Below, piece by piece: positions 15,406 through 20,791 of a DNA stretch of 20,791 bases (position 1 is its first letter; each line of letters opens with the position of its first letter). The stretch comes from CAYQAE01 sp964415445 [NCBI: uncultured archaeon] (GTDB taxonomy: Archaea; CAYQAE01). The stretch is from NCBI GenBank assembly GCA_964415445.1, contig CAYQAE010000021.1, positions 1-20,791 of the forward strand, written 5' to 3'. Under the pieces are notes generated by a model. It saw only the letters and a list, made by a program, of their open reading frames with translations, made no database searches and had not been told where the DNA came from. The position numbers and the translations under genes were made by a program.

Positions 15406-16473
15406 ATGAAAGTTGCATTTATTACTCCACAATTTCCAAATATATGTTTAGGAGGGAGTCCATTATATGCTTATCATTTAGCTCAAGCACTTAATAAAAA
15501 CGTAGATTTAACAGTTTTTTTGCCTAAAATAAATGTTAATAAATTAGATTATAGTTTAAATTATAAAACAATACCTATAAGTCAAAAACCTTTATTAAGA
15601 AATTTAACATTTTGGAGAAATGTTTCAAAAAGTATAAATACTTCTGAATATGATATAATTCATGTAAATGAATATGGTGGTTTATTTTTAAATCGAATAG
15701 ATGTATTAACGTTTCATCATTTTCCAAATGATATTTTTTCTAAATTTCATATAATACCTACATATTTAGAAGCGATAAAGTCTTCTATTATTTTAACAGT
15801 GAGTGAGAAATCTAAAAAAGAATTAATTGTTTTACCATTTCTTAAAAAAAAGGAGATTAAAGTTATTTATAACGGAATATCACCTACTTTTTTGCAAAAA
15901 GAAAAAGTTAAATCTGATCATCTAAGTAAAAAATATAATATAAATGGGAAAAAAGTAATAACATCTGTTATTTCTGAAATGACAAAAAGAAAAAATTTGC
16001 CTCTTATTTTAGATACAATAAAAGAATTGAAGGAAAAAGTTGTTTTTATTCTAATTTGTAAAAAAAGTCATATTAATGCAATCAAGCAAAAATTAAAGGA
16101 AAAAAAAATAGATGATGTCACAATTTGTTTAGCAAATTTGTCAGATAAAGAGTTAAAGCAAGTTTATTTTATAAGTGATTTAGTAGCAATTCCTTCTTTA
16201 AAAGAAGGTTTTGGTCTTCCTATGATAGAAGCAGTTTCTATGAAAAAGCCATTTGTGGCTTTTGATGTGGGTATAGCTTATCAACTGAGTAAGATGGGTT
16301 TTGGTTTAGTTGCTGAAAATAATGACGATTTCAAGAAAAAATGTTTTGAAATGCTTAAAGACCCTTTTGATTTAGATAAAACAGCTAAATCTTATATTTT
16401 TAAACATTATAGCTGGGATACTACAGCAAAAAGCTTAATTAATTTATATAATTTAATTTTAAGGAAGATATAA
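15406..16473 (+). CDS. GT4-type glycosyltransferase
   Basis: A 355-residue GT-B fold glycosyltransferase of the GT4 family, predicted to transfer a sugar from a nucleotide donor with retention of configuration. The N-terminal acceptor half has FITPQFPNICLGGSPLYAYHLAQAL, with the glycine loop of the family. The donor half contains SVISEMTKRKNLPLIL and the signature LKEGFGLPMIEAVSMKKPFVAFD, with the E-x7-E pair at Glu267 and Glu275. There is no membrane segment, so it probably works at the inner face of the membrane on a lipid-linked acceptor. It lies 43 bases before a methyltransferase gene on the same strand. Donor and acceptor are unknown. Confidence 0.85.
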   Translation: MKVAFITPQFPNICLGGSPLYAYHLAQALNKNVDLTVFLPKINVNKLDYSLNYKTIPISQKPLLRNLTFWRNVSKSINTSEYDIIHVNEYGGLFLNRIDVLTFHHFPNDIFSKFHIIPTYLEAIKSSIILTVSEKSKKELIVLPFLKKKEIKVIYNGISPTFLQKEKVKSDHLSKKYNINGKKVITSVISEMTKRKNLPLILDTIKELKEKVVFILICKKSHINAIKQKLKEKKIDDVTICLANLSDKELKQVYFISDLVAIPSLKEGFGLPMIEAVSMKKPFVAFDVGIAYQLSKMGFGLVAENNDDFKKKCFEMLKDPFDLDKTAKSYIFKHYSWDTTAKSLINLYNLILRKI

Positions 16474-16516
16474 ATTAATAACTTTTTTTATTTTAAATAA
16501 AAGGTAGGGAATATAA

Positions 16517-17245
16517 ATGAATGATAAAAATCAATTTTATTCAAAATATTTTTCTTCTCATACATCTTTTTTTGGTAAACCTTCAATTGAAAAAATAAAA
16601 AATAAATATCCTGTTTGGAAGTTTTATTATAGTAAGTTTCTCCCAAAAAACAAAAATGCAAAAATACTTGATGTTGGCACTGGAGAAGGTGGATTTGTGA
16701 ATTGGCTTCAAGCAATTAGTTATAGAAATTCTTTTGGTATAGATATAAGTAAAGAAGAAGTGGAAATTGGAAAAAAGATGGGTATTAAATCAATAAAGCA
16801 TGAGGATGTTTTTGAATTTCTTCAAGAAAAGATAAATTCATATGATATTATTTTTGCAAGAGATTTTTTAGAACATTTTGAAAAAAATGAAATAATAACA
16901 ATTTTAGAACTATTTTATAATTCCTTAAAACCTAAAGGAAAACTAGTAATAAAGGTACCTAATGCAGAAGGCCCATTTGGAACTCATTATTTATACAGCG
17001 ATTTTACTCATGAAATTGCTTTTACAGAGAGAAGTTTAAATCAGATCTTTAAAATTGTAGGATTTAAGAAAGTATATTGTTATCCAACTTCTCCTCCTAG
17101 TAATAGGTTTAGTTCATTAGGTCGTTCCTTTCTTTGGAAAATAATTGAATTTTTACTTAGTTTTATTACTTTTGCTGAAACCGGATCTTCAAAAGGAATA
17201 TTTACTAGAAATATCATTTCAATTGCACTAAAAAAAGATAGATGA
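16517..17245 (+). CDS. Class I SAM-dependent methyltransferase
   Basis: A 242-residue methyltransferase. The SAM-binding loop ILDVGTGEGGF is at residues 50-60, the acidic residue after strand two is in GIDIS, and the post-motif segment is FARDFLEHFEKNE, with KPKGKLVIKVPNAEGPFG after it. The ordering is that of the Methyltransf_11/23 group. Placed between two glycosyltransferase genes and overlapping the next by 4 bases (ATGA), it most likely methylates a sugar hydroxyl or carboxyl of the glycan. The substrate is inferred only from location. Confidence 0.8.
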   Translation: MNDKNQFYSKYFSSHTSFFGKPSIEKIKNKYPVWKFYYSKFLPKNKNAKILDVGTGEGGFVNWLQAISYRNSFGIDISKEEVEIGKKMGIKSIKHEDVFEFLQEKINSYDIIFARDFLEHFEKNEIITILELFYNSLKPKGKLVIKVPNAEGPFGTHYLYSDFTHEIAFTERSLNQIFKIVGFKKVYCYPTSPPSNRFSSLGRSFLWKIIEFLLSFITFAETGSSKGIFTRNIISIALKKDR

Positions 17246-18441
17246 TTAATATGGTATATAAAATTGCTATTTTAGCATCTCATCCTGTTCAATATCAAGT
17301 TCCTATTTTTAGGAATCTGTCAAAGCACCCTAAAATAGATTTAATTGTTTATTTTTGTTCTAATTTTGGTGTAAGAAAAGCAGATTTTGATCCTGGATTT
17401 GGGAAAAAGATAAAGTGGGATGTTGATTTGTTAAGCGGATATAAGTATAAATTTCTCAAAAATTATAGTTTAAGTGCATTATCAGTTGGGACTCTTGGTC
17501 CTTCTTTTTTCAACTTAATTAACATGGGAATAATTAAAGAGTTGTTAAAAGAAAAATATGATGCAATATTGATTCATGGTTATACCACTTTAACAAATTG
17601 GTTTAGTTTTTTATTTGCTTGGATAACGAAAACACCTATCATAATAAGAGGCGAGACTGATTTTTTAAAAGAAGGATCTTTTTTTAATTATTTTATTAAA
17701 AAATTATTGCTTTCACCGTTATTTAAAAAAATTGATGCGTTTATGTATAGTTATATCAAAAATAAGGAGTTTTTTATGAACTATGGAGTTTCCGAAAAAA
17801 AGCTTTTTTTTCTGCCATGCGCTGTAGACAATAGTTTTTTTGAAAAAAAAGTAAATAGAAATAGTTTGAAAATCAAAAATAAGTTGAAAATCTCTGAAAA
17901 TTCATTAATACTTCTTTTTGTGGCGAAATTAATTCCAAGAAAAAGACCAATGGACTTAATTAAGGCCTTTGAATATTTAAATAAAAAGGAAAATATAGTT
18001 CTTATGTTTGTAGGTGATGGACCCGAAAGAGAAAAAATTGAAAGATATGTTAAAGATAAAAACTTGAAAAATATTCATTTTGTTGGTTTTAAAAATCAAT
18101 CTAAGTTGCCTAAATATTACTCAATTGCTGATGTTTTTGTTCTTTGTTCTGAGCATGATCCATCTCCAAAAGCAATGAATGAAGCTATGGCAAGTAAGTT
18201 ACCTATTATAGCGACAGATAAAGTTGGAACTGCTTATGATTTAGTAAAAAACGGGAAAAATGGATATATTTATCCTGTTGGTAATATAAAAAAATTAGCG
18301 AAATGTTTAGATAAAATTTTAGAAGATAAAAAAACAATCAAAAAAATGGGAAAAAAATCTTTTGAAATAGTTTCAAAATGGACTTTTGAAGAAGATGTGA
18401 AAGGTATTCTAAAAGCGTTGGGATCAATTTATGAAAAATAA
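17242..18441 (+). CDS. GT4-type glycosyltransferase with Asp in the E-x7-E position
   Basis: A 399-residue GT-B glycosyltransferase. The N-terminal half begins YKIAILASHPVQYQVPIFRNL, the C-terminal half has LLFVAKLIPRKRPMDLIKAF, MFVGDGPEREKIE, and HFVGFKNQSKLPKYY. The donor-site segment reads SEHDPSPKAMNEAMASKLPII. Here Asp306 stands eight residues before Glu314 in place of the usual first Glu of the E-x7-E pair. The gene starts with ATG overlapping the previous stop codon (ATGA); an in-frame ATG at 17251 is a second option. It overlaps the following methyltransferase gene by 11 bases. Confidence 0.85.
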   Translation: MINMVYKIAILASHPVQYQVPIFRNLSKHPKIDLIVYFCSNFGVRKADFDPGFGKKIKWDVDLLSGYKYKFLKNYSLSALSVGTLGPSFFNLINMGIIKELLKEKYDAILIHGYTTLTNWFSFLFAWITKTPIIIRGETDFLKEGSFFNYFIKKLLLSPLFKKIDAFMYSYIKNKEFFMNYGVSEKKLFFLPCAVDNSFFEKKVNRNSLKIKNKLKISENSLILLFVAKLIPRKRPMDLIKAFEYLNKKENIVLMFVGDGPEREKIERYVKDKNLKNIHFVGFKNQSKLPKYYSIADVFVLCSEHDPSPKAMNEAMASKLPIIATDKVGTAYDLVKNGKNGYIYPVGNIKKLAKCLDKILEDKKTIKKMGKKSFEIVSKWTFEEDVKGILKALGSIYEK

Positions 18442-19198
18442 TTATAATTCATTCTATGAAAGATCTGAAATTAGAAGAAATAAATTAAATAAAAAAGATG
18501 AATTTTACGATGAACTTTGTAGATTCATTGAAAATTTTGATTTGAAAAATAAAAAAATTTTAGAAATTGGAAGTGGAATGTATCAAGATATAGTTAAAAG
18601 CTATGTTGGACTTGATATAGCAAAATCATTGAAAAAATATTATCACAAACCATATCATATAATCAAAAAGAATAAACCATATCCTTTCCCTGATGATTAT
18701 TTTGATGCTATTTTCACAAGAGCAGCTTTTGAACACATCCCAAATATTAACTTTGCTTTAAAAGAAATGTTAAGAGTTCTAAAAAAAGGCGGATATATTT
18801 TATTTCACATGGCTTGGTGGGTAAGACCTTGGGCTCCAGAAGGTATTTCTATTAGGTCTTTTGATGAGCTTAGTTGGAAGCAGAAATTTATAAAGGTCAG
18901 TATTCCTTTTAGAGAAAATTTAGTAATGAGGTTTTTCAACATATTTCGGAAAAGATTTCTATATTTACTTTTATTTTTGATTAATAAAAATAATTTTCGA
19001 AACGAATTGAAATACAAAAAACAGAAACCAAATTATAAAACTAAATGGTGTGCAGACTCTGACGCTTGTAATTCAGTAGATCCTTTTTGTATGATATTAT
19101 ATTTTTTGGCAAATAATTGTAAGGTAGTTGGTTATAATTCACTAATAAAGTCTTTATGTGTAAAATATGAAACTTTGACTATTAAAAATGAAATTTAA
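18431..19198 (+). CDS. Class I SAM-dependent methyltransferase
   Basis: A 255-residue methyltransferase of the Methyltransf_11 type. Motif I is KKILEIGSGM (residues 41-50), followed by YVGLDIAKSLKKYY, and the motif PFPDDYFDAIFTRAAFEHIPN, typical of this group, with VLKKGGYILFHMAWW after it. The C-terminal third is hydrophobic (FLYLLLFLINKN) and may contact the membrane or a lipid-linked substrate. It overlaps both neighbours by 11 bases, so it is translated as part of the glycan operon. The substrate is unknown; a sugar or lipid-linked intermediate is likely from context. Confidence 0.75.
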   Translation: MKNNYNSFYERSEIRRNKLNKKDEFYDELCRFIENFDLKNKKILEIGSGMYQDIVKSYVGLDIAKSLKKYYHKPYHIIKKNKPYPFPDDYFDAIFTRAAFEHIPNINFALKEMLRVLKKGGYILFHMAWWVRPWAPEGISIRSFDELSWKQKFIKVSIPFRENLVMRFFNIFRKRFLYLLLFLINKNNFRNELKYKKQKPNYKTKWCADSDACNSVDPFCMILYFLANNCKVVGYNSLIKSLCVKYETLTIKNEI

Positions 19199-20492
19199 AA
19201 CTTCAAAAGCTGCTAAGGTTGAGCCAATAAGTTTTGGTCCAAAACATCATTTTTTTGGATATTATGATAAATCACCTTGGGATAAAAGAGAAAAGTACGT
19301 TTTGGCAAAGGAAACAAATTTTATTGATAGTTTACCTTCTGAAAATGATAAAGCATCAATAGGTATTGTTGATTTAGATAATAAATGTCAATTTATAGAA
19401 ATAGCACAAACTAGAGCATGGAATTGGCAACAAGGATGTATGTTACAATGGATGCCTCCAAATTATGAAAAATATATAATCTATAATGATAGACATGAAA
19501 ATAAGTTTGTTTCTATTATACATAATACTTTGACAAAAAAGAAAAAGATTTTACCTGATCCTATTTATTCTATTCATCCAGATGGAGAATATGCAATAAC
19601 TTTAAATTTTTCGAGGCTTTATCATACAAGAAGATCTTATGGATATTCTGGTGTAGAAGATCCTTATAAGTATGAATATGCGCCAAAAAAAGATGGTATT
19701 TTTCTTTTAAATTTGAAAACAGGGAAAAAGAAATTAATTATTTCTCTTGATAGGTTGTACAATTACAAAAAGCAAAGTTCTATGGAAGGCGCTAAACATT
19801 GGGTTAATCATTTATCATTTAATCCAGATGGATCTAGATTTTCTTTTTTTCATAGATGGGAATTAAAAGATAGAAGTATGTATACTAGACTTTTTACTTC
19901 TGATGTCAATGGTAAAAATTTATATCTCTTAGGCGATAGTGGAAATTACACTCATTATGGATGGCGTAATTCAAAAAAAATTCTTTGTTGGGGTTCTTTA
20001 GAGAATAAAATAATGAATCTTAGAAAAAATAAGCTATTAACTAATAAAATATCTAAATTGGCATTTTCAATCTATTTAAAATTGCTTCCTAATCTTAGAA
20101 GAAAAATAAGTAATTCAGGATATATTTATTTCAAAGATAAGTCAAAAAACGCATCTAAAATAATTGAAGATGAAGATGGGCATTGTTCATTTTCTCCAGA
20201 TGGTAAATGGGTATTAACAGATACTTATCCTGATAAAGATCATTACAGAAAACTTATTTTATATAATTTTAAAACCAGAAAAAAAATGGTAATTGGAAAA
20301 TTTTATTCTATTCCTCATAAAAAATATATAAAAAAGAAGAATTTGAATGATTGGGATTTAAGTGAGATGAGATGTGATCTTCATCCTAGATGGAGTAGAG
20401 ATGGTAAAAAAATATGTTTTGATTCTGTTCATGAAGGGACAAGACAAATGTATAAAATAAATTTGTTAGATATAATTAAGGATTTTATTTAA
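19188..20492 (+). CDS. Beta-propeller protein resembling oligogalacturonate lyase
   Basis: A 434-residue protein made of WD40-like/PD40-type blades. Visible blade motifs include IYSIHPDGEYAITLNF, HLSFNPDGSRFSFFHRW, HCSFSPDGKWVLTDTYPD and LHPRWSRDGKKICFDSVHEG. The spacing of histidines with SPDG turns recalls oligogalacturonate lyases (PL22), which bind a metal through several His residues and split unsaturated uronic acid oligomers. There is no signal peptide, so it would act inside the cell. It overlaps the upstream methyltransferase by 11 bases and is followed 2 bases later by a sulfotransferase. The propeller fold is well supported. Lyase activity is not: it could be a scaffold or a glycan-binding protein. 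Confidence 0.65.
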   Translation: MKFKTSKAAKVEPISFGPKHHFFGYYDKSPWDKREKYVLAKETNFIDSLPSENDKASIGIVDLDNKCQFIEIAQTRAWNWQQGCMLQWMPPNYEKYIIYNDRHENKFVSIIHNTLTKKKKILPDPIYSIHPDGEYAITLNFSRLYHTRRSYGYSGVEDPYKYEYAPKKDGIFLLNLKTGKKKLIISLDRLYNYKKQSSMEGAKHWVNHLSFNPDGSRFSFFHRWELKDRSMYTRLFTSDVNGKNLYLLGDSGNYTHYGWRNSKKILCWGSLENKIMNLRKNKLLTNKISKLAFSIYLKLLPNLRRKISNSGYIYFKDKSKNASKIIEDEDGHCSFSPDGKWVLTDTYPDKDHYRKLILYNFKTRKKMVIGKFYSIPHKKYIKKKNLNDWDLSEMRCDLHPRWSRDGKKICFDSVHEGTRQMYKINLLDIIKDFI

Positions 20493-20494
20493 AT

Positions 20495-20791
20495 ATGGAG
20501 ATACTGCTATTCAAGGTTTTAAATATGGATTTGAGCTTAATAAAAAATAAAGAAAGGTTACAATATTCTAATATCAATGAATATGGAAATATTAGTGAAG
20601 ATTATTTCTATAACGTTTATAATGAAAAAATTGGCTCTTTTGTTTTTTTAGTTGGATTCCCAAAAACGGCTACAACTACGATATCTAGTTTAATTAGTTA
20701 TCATGACAATGTTTCGCCCCCTTTAAGGAAAGAACCTCCTTTTTTTTCATCTGATGAGTTTAATTATGGTATGGGTTATTATTGGAGAAAA
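20495..20791 (+). CDS. Sulfotransferase, N-terminal part (runs off the right edge)
   Basis: An open frame of 99 codons that continues beyond the window. Residues 53-64 read VGFPKTATTTIS, matching the 5'-phosphosulfate-binding loop of PAPS-dependent sulfotransferases (consensus PKSGTT). It is followed by SSLISYHDNVSPP and KEPPFFSSDEF, where sulfotransferases have their acceptor-side loops. The start is probably the ATG at 20495, just 2 bases after the propeller stop codon; an in-frame ATG at 20525 is the alternative. Its position suggests that the glycan is sulfated. Only the nucleotide-binding end can be judged. Confidence 0.7.
   Translation, partial: MEILLFKVLNMDLSLIKNKERLQYSNINEYGNISEDYFYNVYNEKIGSFVFLVGFPKTATTTISSLISYHDNVSPPLRKEPPFFSSDEFNYGMGYYWRK

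Overview
The window reads as part of the chromosome of an AT-rich archaeon, probably a euryarchaeote and possibly a methanogen. Four core genes support this: an archaeal-type tRNA m1A57/58 methyltransferase, a CDC48/VAT-type double AAA ATPase, a PRC-barrel protein, and a radical SAM protein of the archaeosine pathway. TATA-like boxes about 26 bases upstream of several start codons, often with no room for a leader, and GGTG-type Shine-Dalgarno sequences also fit. The genus cannot be fixed from the sequence alone. No rRNA, tRNA, CRISPR array, integrase or transposase was seen.

Layout. (1) Positions 1-4518 are conserved housekeeping genes: the 3' part of trmI, then a convergent cdc48 plus PRC-barrel operon, then the archaeosine radical SAM gene. 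The 316-base gap upstream of cdc48 holds an orphan pair of half-palindromic repeats. (2) Positions 4645-9981 are an accessory patch: a heavily N-glycosylation-sequon-rich lipoprotein, three ATPases of the AAA_14/DUF4143 type (the middle one broken by a frameshift), and a VapBC-like toxin-antitoxin pair. Each ATPase promoter carries its own pair of repeats 32-34 bases apart around a TATA-like element. The sequences differ from gene to gene, but the geometry is the same. (3) Positions 10027-20791 are a surface-polysaccharide locus that runs off the right edge. It holds a sugar-1-phosphate nucleotidyltransferase, a UDP-glucuronate 4-epimerase-like enzyme, a small DUF2061 membrane protein, a UDP-GlcNAc 2-epimerase with an extra C-terminal domain, and an AsnB-type amidotransferase. 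These are followed by a tightly packed plus-strand run: GT4 glycosyltransferase, methyltransferase, GT4 glycosyltransferase, methyltransferase, a beta-propeller protein resembling oligogalacturonate lyase, and the start of a sulfotransferase.

How the genes may work together. The polysaccharide genes fit a pathway that makes UDP-activated sugars (including UDP-galacturonate and UDP-ManNAc), assembles them with two retaining glycosyltransferases, and decorates the product by methylation, sulfation and possibly amidation of uronic acids. The two most unusual signals are the shared promoter geometry of the ATPase trio, which suggests each ATPase has a private paired operator, and the combination of a UDP-GalA-forming epimerase with an oligogalacturonate-lyase-like propeller in one archaeal locus.
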